DNA of 64,000 nucleotides. Origin: Blastococcus atacamensis. GTDB taxonomy: Bacteria > Actinomycetota > Actinomycetes > Mycobacteriales > Geodermatophilaceae. A model generated the notes under the pieces. The model was not told where the DNA came from. It saw only the letters and a program-made list of their open reading frames with translations, and did no database searches. This document shows positions 8,418 to 15,864 of the stretch, in pieces (position 1 is the stretch's first letter; every line of letters begins with the position of its first letter). The stretch is from positions 1 through 64,000 of the forward strand of contig NZ_POQU01000002.1 in assembly GCF_002938425.1 (NCBI RefSeq). The letters run 5' to 3'. The position numbers were made by a program, and so were the translations under genes.

Positions 8418-8443
8418 CTACCGCGCGGCGGCCCGCCGGAAAC
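8418..8443 (-). promoter_or_regulatory. SigB/SigF-like promoter of DUF3140
   Basis: Read on the minus strand: GTTTC (8443-8439), 15-nt spacer, CGGTAG (8423-8418). It fits the GNTT-N15-GGGTA pattern of actinobacterial stress sigma factors, with one mismatch in the first G of the -10. Confidence 0.5.
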
Positions 8444-8448
8444 CGCCC

Positions 8449-8459
8449 CAGGTGACCTG
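8449..8459. promoter_or_regulatory. CAGGTGACCTG palindrome between divergent stress-type promoters
   Basis: An 11-bp palindrome with one central base, 2 nt from the -35 of the rightward promoter (8461) and 5 nt from the -35 of the leftward one (8443). The same motif occurs at 12879-12889 next to another such promoter, and at 46069-46079. Likely a regulator site; the protein is unknown. Confidence 0.45.
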
Positions 8460-8460
8460 A

Positions 8461-8486
8461 GGTTCGCCACCGTGAGGACCGGGCAC
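8461..8486 (+). promoter_or_regulatory. SigB/SigF-like promoter of small acidic gene
   Basis: GGTTC (8461-8465), 15-nt spacer, GGGCAC (8481-8486), 36 nt before ATG 8523. Confidence 0.5.
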
Positions 8487-8522
8487 AGGATCCGAGATCC
8501 GTACCGACGAGGAGGAGCCGAC

Positions 8523-8678
8523 ATGAGCGAGTCCCATCGCACTCCCCGCAGCCCCGAACGCGCCGAGGGCGACCCCGCCGGCGAGGAGGGCGGCAGCGGC
8601 CGCACCCCGCACCCCGAGGAGCCGGCCGAGGGCCGGTCGGACGCCGCCGGCGGCGGCGCCGACACGCCGGACGCGTGA
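8523..8678 (+). CDS. Small hydrophilic acidic protein, unknown function
   Basis: 51 aa (MSESHRTPRSPERAEGD...), rich in Glu, Asp, Gly, Ser and Pro and predicted disordered. I do not recognise a family. Support for expression comes from GAGGAGGAG eight bases before the ATG, a stress-type promoter upstream and a perfect 13-bp terminator six bases after the stop. It resembles four other small acidic genes in this window. Confidence 0.6.
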   Translation: MSESHRTPRSPERAEGDPAGEEGGSGRTPHPEEPAEGRSDAAGGGADTPDA

Positions 8679-8683
8679 GCACC

Positions 8684-8714
8684 GGGTCCGGGACGCGCAC
8701 AGCGTCCCGGACCC
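8684..8714 (+). terminator. Intrinsic hairpin
   Basis: Perfect 13-bp stem (GGGTCCGGGACGC arm, 8684-8696 with 8702-8714) with a 5-nt loop, right after the small acidic gene. Confidence 0.8.
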
Positions 8715-8732
8715 CCGTCCGAGGGAGTGGCG

Positions 8733-8758
8733 GTTTCGCCGGGTCACCCGTCGGGCAC
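8733..8758 (+). promoter_or_regulatory. SigB/SigF-like promoter of the 44-aa gene
   Basis: GTTTC (8733-8737), 15-nt spacer, GGGCAC (8753-8758), exactly 10 nt before ATG 8769. The spacing is identical to that at 10158-10183. Confidence 0.5.
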
Positions 8759-8768
8759 GCTGCGGCAC

Positions 8769-8903
8769 ATGGATCAGAACGCCGACCAGCACCGCACCAG
8801 CGAGCCGACCGCCGGGCCCACGACCGAGGAGCCCCGCGTCGAGGCCGCAGCCCGCGCCGTCGCCCGCATGCTCGCCAACCCCCGGCGGACCCGGCGCACC
8901 TGA
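8769..8903 (+). CDS. Small protein, unknown function
   Basis: 44 aa (MDQNADQHRTSEPTAG... NPRRTRRT), hydrophilic with an Arg-rich tail. No family is recognised. No Shine-Dalgarno is visible, but a stress-type promoter ends 10 nt before the ATG, so the message could be near-leaderless. Without that promoter I would not call it. Confidence 0.45.
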   Translation: MDQNADQHRTSEPTAGPTTEEPRVEAAARAVARMLANPRRTRRT

Positions 8904-9045
8904 GGTGCAGTCGAACCGCTGAAGAACACGGTGCGTGACCACACCGACCCCAAGTAACACCGGAGCCCCGTTCAGCCCGGACGCCCCTCGTCACCCAGAG
9001 CGACCACGTCGGCGTGCCGCGAACTGCTCCGTCACGTACCGGTGC

Positions 9046-9684
9046 ATGCTCGCTGACGTGACCGCCGTACTGGACCTCGCCGCCGCCGACGACACCTCGG
9101 CGCCGGTCCGCCGGAGCCGCGCCGAGCGGCAGGCGATCGTGCTCGACACCGCCGAGCGGCTGTTCTCCAGCCGCAGCTCCCGCAGCGTCGGCATGGACGA
9201 GCTCGTCCGGGAGACCGGCCTGGGCAAGATGACGGTCTACCGGCTCTTCAAGAGCAAGGACGACCTCGTCGGCGCCTACCTCTCCCGCAAGGCGGCCACC
9301 GTGCTCGCGTTCATCGACGCCGAGCTCGCCCGGCTCGAGGGCGATCCGCGGGCGGCCCTGCTGTCCGTCGTGGACGCCGTGGAGCGCGACGTCACCCGCA
9401 CCGGTTTCCGCGGCTGCCCGTTCAACAACGTCAGCAGCGAGTACGACGACCCGCAGCACCCCGCCCGTAGCGCCGCCGCCGACTACAAGTTCGAGCTCTA
9501 CGGCCGCCTGGAGCGACTGGCCGAGGAGATCGTGCCCGGCGGTGGCGAGGACCTCGCCGCGCAGCTGCACCTGATCATCGACGGCATGTACCTCTCCGGC
9601 GGCCTCCTGGGCCCCGACGGCCCGGCCGCGCACGGCCGGCAGCTCGCCGAGAAGCTGATCGACGCGGCAGTCGCCGGGGCCTGA
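9046..9684 (+). CDS. TetR/AcrR-family transcriptional regulator
   Basis: 212 aa. The N-terminal HTH (~22-68) reads RQAIVLDTAERLFSSRSSRS... LVRETGLGKMTVYRLFKSKD. The C-terminal ligand domain contains FRGCPFNN, a cysteine/proline patch seen in AcrR-like members. ATG 9046 gives a normal arm before the HTH; GTG 9058 and GTG 8935 are alternatives. The ligand and targets are unknown. The double palindrome upstream of the FadE5-like gene at 10969 is a candidate target, on proximity only. Confidence 0.85.
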   Translation: MLADVTAVLDLAAADDTSAPVRRSRAERQAIVLDTAERLFSSRSSRSVGMDELVRETGLGKMTVYRLFKSKDDLVGAYLSRKAATVLAFIDAELARLEGDPRAALLSVVDAVERDVTRTGFRGCPFNNVSSEYDDPQHPARSAAADYKFELYGRLERLAEEIVPGGGEDLAAQLHLIIDGMYLSGGLLGPDGPAAHGRQLAEKLIDAAVAGA

Positions 9685-9721
9685 CCGGGCGCACGAACCG
9701 CCCGGCCCGCAGGATGGCCGG

Positions 9722-10147
9722 GTGACCAGCGACCGCACCCGCCCCGACCTCGACGACTCGACGGTCGAGGCGCTGGGCAAGCTCTCCGAGGCTTTGGAGA
9801 CCGTCGACCAGGCCCGCGGCTTCCTGTACGCCTTCCACCAGCTCACCGGCAAGGCCGACCGCCTGCTGCAGGAGTCGGCGGAGCTGTTCGAGCGGGCCGG
9901 CGCCACCGAGCTGGCCGCGGACCTCGACCGTGACCTGGTCGGGCGCAACGTCATCGCCGACCGGTGGACCTTCCAGATCGTCGAGGACTTCGACGAGAAC
10001 TACTGGGGCACGTTCCGCGCCTACGACGCACGGGCCCGCGACGAGCTCGCGGGCGGGGACCGGCACGTGTTCGAGGCCCGGATGAAGCAGCGCGAGCGCA
10101 CCGTCGGCCATCCGAACCACGAGGCCGGACCGGCCCTCTCGGAGTGA
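9722..10147 (+). CDS. Conserved hypothetical protein
   Basis: 141 aa, GTG start. It is predicted mostly alpha-helical and acidic (LDDSTVEALGKLSEALETVD, FLYAFHQLTGKADRLLQESA), then ENYWGTFRAYDARARDELAG. There is no signal peptide or membrane segment. I recall similar unannotated proteins in Actinobacteria but cannot name a family. It lies 37 bases after the TetR gene in the same direction, perhaps on its transcript. Confidence 0.7.
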   Translation: MTSDRTRPDLDDSTVEALGKLSEALETVDQARGFLYAFHQLTGKADRLLQESAELFERAGATELAADLDRDLVGRNVIADRWTFQIVEDFDENYWGTFRAYDARARDELAGGDRHVFEARMKQRERTVGHPNHEAGPALSE

Positions 10148-10157
10148 TCGGCGGGTC

Positions 10158-10183
10158 GTTTCCCCGGGCCCGGCACCGGGCAG
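10158..10183 (+). promoter_or_regulatory. SigB/SigF-like promoter
   Basis: GTTTC (10158-10162), 15-nt spacer, GGGCAG (10178-10183), exactly 10 nt before ATG 10194. Confidence 0.5.
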
Positions 10184-10193
10184 ACCTCCCCCC

Positions 10194-10364
10194 ATGACGA
10201 TGCCTGACGAGAACGGCCACGGCTCGGGCCGCGAGGCGGAGCCGCTGGGAGCCGAGAAGGCCCCGGGGGAGGACCGCGAGTCGCTGGGGGCGACCGAGGG
10301 TCCCGCCGACGGGATCGCGGGTCCGGCGTACCCGCCGGCCGGCACCGAGCCGGACGCCCGATGA
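10194..10364 (+). CDS. Small acidic protein translationally coupled to LapA-domain protein
   Basis: 56 aa (MTMPDENGHGSGREAEP... AGTEPDAR), Gly/Glu/Pro-rich and disordered. Its TGA stop overlaps the ATG of the membrane protein at 10361 (ATGA), typical of a coupled pair. There is no clear Shine-Dalgarno; a stress-type promoter sits 10 nt upstream. ATG 10200 is an alternative start. No family is recognised. Confidence 0.5.
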   Translation: MTMPDENGHGSGREAEPLGAEKAPGEDRESLGATEGPADGIAGPAYPPAGTEPDAR

Positions 10365-10762
10365 GCACCCCCGGTCCCGGGACGTCGGGTGACCCGCTGA
10401 GCGTCGGGCTGAACCCGCCGACGACCTCGACCCCCGCCGGCCCGTCCGGTACGGGGCCGGTCACGACGGGGCAGGAGACGACGCGGCCGGCCGAGAGCGG
10501 CCCCGGGCGCACGCCGGCGCCGACCCGGGAGCGGCACGCCGGCCGCACCATCGGCCGGTCCCTGGCCCTGGCCCTGCTGCTGTTCGTGACCGTGGTGCTC
10601 GTGCTGTTCGTCGTTTTCAACAACCAGACCGTGCCCATCAGCCTGGTCTTCGGCGACGTGGAGGCCCCGCTCGTCCTGGCTCTGCTCGTCGCCGCCGCGC
10701 TCGGTGGGCTGCTCGTGTGGCTGGCCGGCCTCGTGCGACGGGCACGCCGCCGCAACCGCTGA
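10361..10762 (+). CDS. LapA/DUF1049-type membrane protein
   Basis: 133 aa. A disordered Pro/Thr/Gly-rich N-terminus (~1-60) is followed by two membrane helices (ALALLLFVTVVLVLFVVF and LVLALLVAAALGGLLVWLAG). These flank the conserved NNQTVPISLVFGDVEAPL segment of the lipopolysaccharide-assembly-domain (LapA) family, then an Arg-rich cytoplasmic tail. In Gram-positives the family's role is undefined; the LPS-related name should not be taken literally. It is coupled to the small acidic gene and closed by a perfect terminator. Confidence 0.8.
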   Translation: MSTPGPGTSGDPLSVGLNPPTTSTPAGPSGTGPVTTGQETTRPAESGPGRTPAPTRERHAGRTIGRSLALALLLFVTVVLVLFVVFNNQTVPISLVFGDVEAPLVLALLVAAALGGLLVWLAGLVRRARRRNR

Positions 10763-10778
10763 TCCTCCGCTCGACTCC

Positions 10779-10812
10779 CGGGCCCGCACGCGCCGCCGCG
10801 CGTGCGGGCCCG
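10779..10812 (+). terminator. Intrinsic hairpin
   Basis: Perfect 14-bp stem (CGGGCCCGCACGCG, 10779-10792, with 10799-10812) with a 6-nt loop, 17 bases after the LapA-domain gene. Confidence 0.85.
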
Positions 10813-10889
10813 CGTCGTGCGCGACCCCTCCTCCCATCGGGGCACTTCTGACGCTCGAGGCGTGTCGGACCGACTGGGGCTTGCCGTTG

Positions 10890-10926
10890 TTACCCGTGAG
10901 TAATAGCGTTTGTTACCGGCGAGTAG
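10890..10926 (+). promoter_or_regulatory. Tandem operator upstream of the FadE5-like gene
   Basis: TTACCCGTGAGTAA (10890-10903) and TTACCGGCGAGTAG (10913-10926) are two near-identical, nearly palindromic 14-mers 23 bp apart, so they lie on one face of the helix. The form TTACYSGYGAGTAA resembles sites of TetR-type regulators of fatty-acid oxidation. The identity of the regulator is inference. Confidence 0.6.
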
Positions 10927-10968
10927 GAAGCGCCGTCCATCGGCATGCAGCACGGGAGCCCAGCGCAC

Positions 10969-12813
10969 ATGAGTCACTACACCGCGAACCTCCGGGACCT
11001 CGAGTTCAACCTCTTCGAGTTCCTGGACACCAAGGACAAGTTCGGCACCGGTCCGTTCGAGCAGATGGACGCCGACACCGCGCGCGGGATCCTGGGCGAG
11101 ATCCGCAAGCTCGCCGAGGGGCCGGTCGCGGCCTCCTTCGTCGATGCGGACCGCAACCCGCCGGTCTTCGACCCGGCGACGAACTCCGTGACGATCCCGG
11201 AGTCGTTCAAGAAGTCGTACAAGGCCGTCGAGGACGGCGAGTGGGCCCGCCTCGACCTGCCCGAGCACCTCGGTGGCTTCGGCGCACCGCACGCCCTGAC
11301 CTGGGGCGCCTTCGAGATGATCCTCGGCGCCAATCCGGCCGTGTTCATGTACGGCTCGGGCGCGGCGTTCGCGGCCATCCTCGACGAGCTCGGCACCCCC
11401 GACCAGAAGCGCATGGCCGAGCTGATGCTGGAGCACAAGTGGGGCGCCACGATGGTGCTCACCGAGCCCGACGCGGGTTCCGACGTCGGCGCCGGCACCA
11501 CCAAGGCCGTGCAGCAGCCCGACGGCTCCTGGCACATCACCGGCGTGAAGCGGTTCATCACCTCCGCCGAGCACGACATGAGCGACAACATCATCCACCT
11601 GGTGCTGGCCCGCCCCGAGGGCGCGAAGGCCGGCACCAAGGGCCTGTCGCTGTTCGTCGTCCCCAAGTTCCACGTGGACCTCGCGACGGGTGAGCTGGGC
11701 GAGCGCAACGGCGCCTACGTCACCAACGTCGAGAAGAAGATGGGCCTCAAGGTGTCCACCACCTGCGAGCTCACGTTCGGCGACGGCCCGGTGCCGGCGC
11801 AGGGCTGGCTCGTCGGCGAGGTGCACGACGGCATCGCCCAGATGTTCAAGGTCATCGAGCACGCCCGCATGTTCGTCGGGGCCAAGGCCATCGCCACGCT
11901 GTCCGCCGGCTACCAGGTCGCGCTGGACTACGCGAAGACCCGCGTGCAGGGCGCCGACCTGACGGCGACGTCGAAGGACGCGCCGCGGGTTCCCATCACC
12001 CACCACCCCGACGTCCGCCGGTCCCTGATGCGGCAGAAGGCCTACGCCGAGGGCATGCGGGCGCTGTACCTCTACACCGCGAGCTTCCGCGACCAGGTGA
12101 CCGAGGCCGAGGCCGCCGGTGCCGGCGACAGCGAGGAGGCGAAGCTCGCCGAGCGGGTCAACGACCTGCTGCTGCCGATCGTGAAGGGCTTCGGCTCCGA
12201 GCGGGCGACGGAGCTGCTGACCTCGGAGTCGCTGCAGACCCTGGGCGGCTCCGGCTTCCTGCAGGACTACCCGATCGAGCAGTACATCCGCGACTCCAAG
12301 ATCGACACCCTGTACGAGGGCACGACGGCGATCCAGGGCCAGGACTTCTTCTTCCGGAAGATCGTCAAGGACGGCGGCGTCGCCCTGACCTGGCTGGCCG
12401 AGCAGATCCAGGCGACGGTCGAGGGCGAGGTCGGCAACGGCCGGCTCAAGGAGGAGCGGGCGCTGCTCGGCGCCGCGCTGCAGGACGTCCAGGGCATGCT
12501 CGCCGCGATGTTCGGCCACCTGACGGCCGCCCAGGAGGACATGTCCTCGCTGTACAAGGTCGCGCAGAACACGAGCCGGCTGCTGCTGTCGACCGGCGAC
12601 CTGGTCACCGCGTGGCTGCTGGTCCGCCAGTCCGAGGTGGCCCTGGCCGCCCTGGCCGGCGACGTCAGCGAGAGGGACAAGCACTTCTACGAGGGCAAGC
12701 TGGCCGCCACCCGGTTCTTCGCCACCCAGGTGCTGCCCCGGCTGAGCTCCGAGCGAGCGATCGTCGAGAACACCGACAACGCCCTGATGGACGTCGACGA
12801 GGCCGCGTTCTGA
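10969..12813 (+). CDS. fadE5: FadE5-like acyl-CoA dehydrogenase
   Basis: 614 aa, longer than ordinary acyl-CoA dehydrogenases (~380-420), as in the FadE5 class. The N-terminus [18 protein letters not shown] and the RNPPVFDP motif are hallmarks of that class. Other features are the FAD/substrate signature TEPDAGSD and the presumed catalytic base Glu450 in [11 protein letters not shown]. The reaction is alpha,beta-dehydrogenation of saturated acyl-CoAs in beta-oxidation. ATG 10969 is preferred over 10945 because GGGAG lies nine bases upstream and the protein then starts as in the family. It stands alone behind the double operator at 10890-10926 and ends against repeat copy A. Confidence 0.92.
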   Translation: MSHYTANLRDLEFNLFEFLDTKDKFGTGPFEQMDADTARGILGEIRKLAEGPVAASFVDADRNPPVFDPATNSVTIPESFKKSYKAVEDGEWARLDLPEHLGGFGAPHALTWGAFEMILGANPAVFMYGSGAAFAAILDELGTPDQKRMAELMLEHKWGATMVLTEPDAGSDVGAGTTKAVQQPDGSWHITGVKRFITSAEHDMSDNIIHLVLARPEGAKAGTKGLSLFVVPKFHVDLATGELGERNGAYVTNVEKKMGLKVSTTCELTFGDGPVPAQGWLVGEVHDGIAQMFKVIEHARMFVGAKAIATLSAGYQVALDYAKTRVQGADLTATSKDAPRVPITHHPDVRRSLMRQKAYAEGMRALYLYTASFRDQVTEAEAAGAGDSEEAKLAERVNDLLLPIVKGFGSERATELLTSESLQTLGGSGFLQDYPIEQYIRDSKIDTLYEGTTAIQGQDFFFRKIVKDGGVALTWLAEQIQATVEGEVGNGRLKEERALLGAALQDVQGMLAAMFGHLTAAQEDMSSLYKVAQNTSRLLLSTGDLVTAWLLVRQSEVALAALAGDVSERDKHFYEGKLAATRFFATQVLPRLSSERAIVENTDNALMDVDEAAF

Positions 12814-12877
12814 GAGGACCACCCTTCCCCCCACGCCTCGCACGCTCGGCGCGGGCCCCTGAAGGGTGGCCGTTCCA
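12814..12877 (+). repeat. Gene-terminal palindromic element, copy A
   Basis: It starts at the base after the FadE5-like stop codon. Outer arms CCACCCTTC (12819-12827) and GAAGGGTGG (12861-12869) pair perfectly; the core reads CCTCGCACGCTCGGCGCGGG, and the element ends GGCCGTTCCA. One of seven copies, in the orientation of the preceding gene. Confidence 0.85.
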
Positions 12878-12878
12878 T

Positions 12879-12917
12879 CAGGTCACCTGGCCGTTTCCGG
12901 GCCGGAACCAGGGGCAT
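12879..12917 (+). promoter_or_regulatory. CAGGTCACCTG box plus SigB/SigF-like promoter
   Basis: CAGGTCACCTG (12879-12889) is followed three bases later by GTTTC (12893-12897), a 14-nt spacer and GGGCAT (12912-12917). The ATG is at 12952. The architecture matches that at 8449-8486; box-to-ATG distances are 73 and 74 bp. Confidence 0.5.
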
Positions 12918-12951
12918 GGCGGGAGGACGTCGACATTTCAGGAGGGATCCC

Positions 12952-13167
12952 ATGAGCGACCCACAGGGCAGCGACCGCATCCAGCAGGACGTCCCGACCG
13001 CGTCGGGCACCGGCGACAACGGCGACTCCTCGTCGTCCTTCGACGACGTGCCCCTCACCGCCGACGAGGCGATCGAGCGGGACGCCGCTCAGGGAGACGA
13101 CCTGCCGGCCCGCGCCGAGGGTGACATCGCTCGGGCCAGGCGTGCCGGCGCCTCGGGCGAGGTATGA
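12952..13167 (+). CDS. Small acidic protein, unknown function
   Basis: 71 aa (MSDPQGSDRIQQDVPTASG...), very acidic and Ser-rich in the middle (DNGDSSSSFDDVPLTADEA), predicted disordered. No family is recognised. The start is fixed by GGAGGGATCCC immediately before the ATG. It has a stress-type promoter and palindrome upstream and may be co-transcribed with the similar small gene 37 bases downstream. Confidence 0.65.
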   Translation: MSDPQGSDRIQQDVPTASGTGDNGDSSSSFDDVPLTADEAIERDAAQGDDLPARAEGDIARARRAGASGEV

Positions 13168-13204
13168 GCCCGGCGTCCGCGCGTCCTGCACCCCGAGGAG
13201 AACG

Positions 13205-13366
13205 ATGAGCGAGCCCACCGGCTACCGCGAGTCCCCCGACACGACCGACGGCCCCGTCGGCGAGGACTCGAACTCCGACGGTCCCGAAGGGAGCGCCACG
13301 CTCACCACCGACGGGGACGCCCAGGCCGACGACGGCGTCGTCCGCCCCGGGAACGCCCCGGACTAG
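13205..13366 (+). CDS. Small acidic protein, unknown function
   Basis: 53 aa (MSEPTGYRESPDTTDGPVG...), Asp/Gly/Ser/Thr-rich and disordered. GAGGAGAACG precedes the ATG. It probably shares the promoter of the gene at 12952 and ends before a bidirectional terminator. No family is recognised. Confidence 0.6.
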   Translation: MSEPTGYRESPDTTDGPVGEDSNSDGPEGSATLTTDGDAQADDGVVRPGNAPD

Positions 13367-13376
13367 AGGGGTCCCC

Positions 13377-13409
13377 CCTCGCCTCTCCCGCATGCTCGGG
13401 GAGGCGAGG
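13377..13409. terminator. Bidirectional hairpin between convergent genes
   Basis: A ~12-bp stem (CCTCGCCTC 13377-13385 with GAGGCGAGG 13401-13409, plus three inner pairs) between the small acidic gene and the MHS transporter. Confidence 0.7.
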
Positions 13410-13419
13410 AGGGTCTCCG

Positions 13420-14787
13420 TCAGACGCGCTCGGCGGCTCGGCCGCCCCCCGTCGGCACGACGGCGTGGTCGGCGGCCAGGTCGCGCGTCCGGGTCTCGCC
13501 GTAGGCCAGCACCGCGATCACCGTCACCACGGCGCAACCCAGCAGGTAGAGCGACACCCGCGTCGGGTTGGGATCCTCGAAGCTGCCGAGCAGCGCGAGC
13601 GCGATGAGCGGCGCGGGCGCCCCTGCCACCAGGGACGCCAGCTGCGAACCGATGCCCACGCCGGTGTAGCGCGACTTGGTGCCGAACAGCTCCGCGAAGA
13701 AGGCTGCCTGCGGGCCGTACATGGCGCCGTGGAACAGCAGTCCGCCGGTGATGGCGAAGACGCTCAGCCAGAAGCTGTCGGCGTCCAGCAGGCCGAACAG
13801 GGCGAAGGCCCAGACGCCGATGCCGACGGCGCCGAAGAGGTAGACCGGCCGGCGGCCGACCCGGTCCGACAGCGCGCCCCACAGCGGGATCGTCACCAGG
13901 TGCACGGCCGAGGCGATCACCAGCGCGTTGAGGGTGAACGACGAGCTCGCCCCCTGCGCATTGATCAGGTACGACAGGCTGAAGGCCGTGAGCAGGTAGA
14001 ACGAGACGTTCTCCGCGATCCGGGCGCCCATGGCGACCAGGACCTCGCGCTTGTAGTGGGCGAGCACGGTGAGGATCGGGGCCTTCTCGGCCACACCGGT
14101 CTGCGCGGCCTTCTCCGCGGCCACCCGCTGCGCCTCCAGGAACACCGGTGACTCGCTCACCGCCAGCCGGACGAACATGCCGACGATGATCAGCACGGCG
14201 GACAGCAGGAACGGGATCCGCCAGCCCCAGTCCCGGAACGCCTCGTCGGACTGGAACGCCGCCAGCAGGGCGAGCACGCCGGTGGCGAGCAGGTTGCCCG
14301 CCGGTGCACCCGCCTGCGGCCAGGACGACCAGAAGCCGCGGTTCTCCGGCCTGCCGTGCTCGGAGACCAGCAGGACGGCGCCACCCCACTCACCGCCGAG
14401 GGCGAATCCCTGGATCAGGCGCAGCGTCACCAGCAGCAGCGGTGCGAGGACGCCCACCGTGCCGAACGTGGGCAGCAGGCCGATCGCAAAGGTCGCCCCG
14501 CCCATCATCAGCAGCGAGATGACCAGCAGCTTCTTGCGCCCGATCCGGTCGCCGAAGTGCCCGAAGACCAGCGCGCCGATCGGCCGGGCGGCGAAGCCCA
14601 CGGCGTAGGTGCCGAAGGACAGCAGCGTGCCGGCGAAATCCGACTGCTCGGGGAAGAACAGCGACGGGAACACCAGGGCGGCGGCGGAGCCGTACAGGAA
14701 GAAGTCGTACCACTCGACCGTCGTTCCGATGACGCTCGCGCCCACGACGCGGCCGAAACCGGCCCTGGGCTTCGCAGGTGCGGACAT
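13420..14787 (-). CDS. MHS-family MFS transporter (metabolite:H+ symporter)
   Basis: 455 aa with about 12 membrane segments. The MHS signature is clear: IGTTVEWYDFFLYGSAAAL near the N-terminus, ARPIGALVFGHFGDRIGRKK in the loop 2-3 region and RLIQGFALGGEWGGAVLL. The family imports carboxylates, betaines or shikimate-like acids with protons. Being divergent from a 3-hydroxybutyrate dehydrogenase suggests uptake of 3-hydroxybutyrate or a related acid (inference). GAGGAGGGG before ATG 14787 sets the start. Confidence 0.9.
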   Translation of the reverse strand: MSAPAKPRAGFGRVVGASVIGTTVEWYDFFLYGSAAALVFPSLFFPEQSDFAGTLLSFGTYAVGFAARPIGALVFGHFGDRIGRKKLLVISLLMMGGATFAIGLLPTFGTVGVLAPLLLVTLRLIQGFALGGEWGGAVLLVSEHGRPENRGFWSSWPQAGAPAGNLLATGVLALLAAFQSDEAFRDWGWRIPFLLSAVLIIVGMFVRLAVSESPVFLEAQRVAAEKAAQTGVAEKAPILTVLAHYKREVLVAMGARIAENVSFYLLTAFSLSYLINAQGASSSFTLNALVIASAVHLVTIPLWGALSDRVGRRPVYLFGAVGIGVWAFALFGLLDADSFWLSVFAITGGLLFHGAMYGPQAAFFAELFGTKSRYTGVGIGSQLASLVAGAPAPLIALALLGSFEDPNPTRVSLYLLGCAVVTVIAVLAYGETRTRDLAADHAVVPTGGGRAAERV

Positions 14788-15024
14788 GGACCCCTCCTCG
14801 GGTTGTGTGATGCCGGTCATGGACGCTAGGACCGCCTCCGTCCCGGGTCCATGTGCCGGGCCGCCCCGATCGCCCGGCCGAGGGTGTGGCCACCGCCCAT
14901 GACCACCGGGGCGCGGGGCGGGCTCCTTCCCGACCGCAGACCCCAGGCATCGGTGTGGCGGAGCACCACGGAACCGTCGTCCGCTGTGTGGCGTGCAACC
15001 GTGGGGGACGTCGCACGATCGGCC

Positions 15025-15030
15025 TAGCGT
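15025..15030 (+). promoter_or_regulatory. -10 element of a leaderless promoter
   Basis: TAGCGT, 7 nt before ATG 15038. The 14788-15037 spacer between this gene and the transporter also carries three TGTGGC words that could belong to a shared operator. Confidence 0.45.
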
Positions 15031-15037
15031 CGCGTCC

Positions 15038-15793
15038 ATGGCGGTCAACGGTTCCCTGGTCGGACGGCGCGCACTGATCACGGGTGGGGCGTCGGGCATC
15101 GGCCGCGCCTGCGCCGTCCGGCTCGCGGCGGAGGGCGCCTCGGTCGTCGTCGCGGACCGGGACGCCGCCGCCGCCGAAGCGGTCGCCGCCGAGGTGGGGG
15201 GCGCCGCGCTCGCCGTCGACCTCGCCGACCTCGATGCCGTGGACCGCATCGATCCGGCCGTCGACATCCTGGTGAACAACGCCGGGCTGCAGCACGTCGC
15301 CCCGCTGCACGAGTTCCCGGTCGACCGGTTCTCCTACATCCTGCGGCTGATGCTCGAGGCCCCTTTCCGGCTGGCCCGGGTGACGCTCCCGCACATGTAC
15401 GCGCAGGGCTGGGGCCGCGTCGTCAACATCAGCTCCGTGCACGGCCTCCGCGCCTCGCCCTACAAGTCGGCCTACGTGACGGCCAAGCACGGCCTGGAGG
15501 GCCTGTCCAAGGTGATCGCGCTGGAGGGCGCCGAGCACGGCGTCACGTCCAACTGCGTGAACCCCGCCTACGTCCGGACGCCGCTGGTCGAGGGCCAGAT
15601 CGCCGACCAGGCCCGGGCGCACGGCCTCTCGGAGGACCAGGTGGTCGGGCAGGTGATGCTCGCGCCGGCGGCGGTCAAGCGGCTCATCGAGCCCGCCGAG
15701 GTCGCCGACGCGGTGGCCTGGCTGTGCTCGCCGGCGGCGGCGTCGGTCACCGGCACCTCGCTGGTGATGGACGGCGGGTGGAGCGCACATTGA
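15038..15793 (+). CDS. bdhA: 3-hydroxybutyrate dehydrogenase (SDR family)
   Basis: 251 aa. Nucleotide motif TGGASGIG (15-22), NNAG (80-83) and catalytic Ser133, Tyr146 and Lys150 are present. The stretch NNAGLQHVAPLHEFPVDRF with SSVHGLRASPYKSAYVTAKH and the C-terminal TGTSLVMDGGW closely follow the BdhA pattern rather than generic SDRs. It interconverts 3-hydroxybutyrate and acetoacetate with NAD+. The acetoacetate could be activated by the acetoacetate-CoA ligase elsewhere in this window (58251-60233). It is followed by repeat copy B and a PucR-type regulator. Confidence 0.88.
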   Translation: MAVNGSLVGRRALITGGASGIGRACAVRLAAEGASVVVADRDAAAAEAVAAEVGGAALAVDLADLDAVDRIDPAVDILVNNAGLQHVAPLHEFPVDRFSYILRLMLEAPFRLARVTLPHMYAQGWGRVVNISSVHGLRASPYKSAYVTAKHGLEGLSKVIALEGAEHGVTSNCVNPAYVRTPLVEGQIADQARAHGLSEDQVVGQVMLAPAAVKRLIEPAEVADAVAWLCSPAAASVTGTSLVMDGGWSAH

Positions 15794-15794
15794 C

Positions 15795-15851
15795 GAAGGG
15801 CCCCCTGCTCCCCAGCACTCGCAAGCTCGCGGCGGGCCCCTACAGGGGGCC
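15795..15851 (+). repeat. Gene-terminal palindromic element, copy B
   Basis: It begins two bases after the bdhA stop. Outer arms GGCCCCCTG (15799-15807) and CAGGGGGCC (15843-15851) pair perfectly; the core is CACTCGCAAGCTCGCGGCGGG. It occupies most of the gap to the next ATG at 15865. Confidence 0.85.
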
Positions 15852-15864
15852 GACGTCCGCGACA

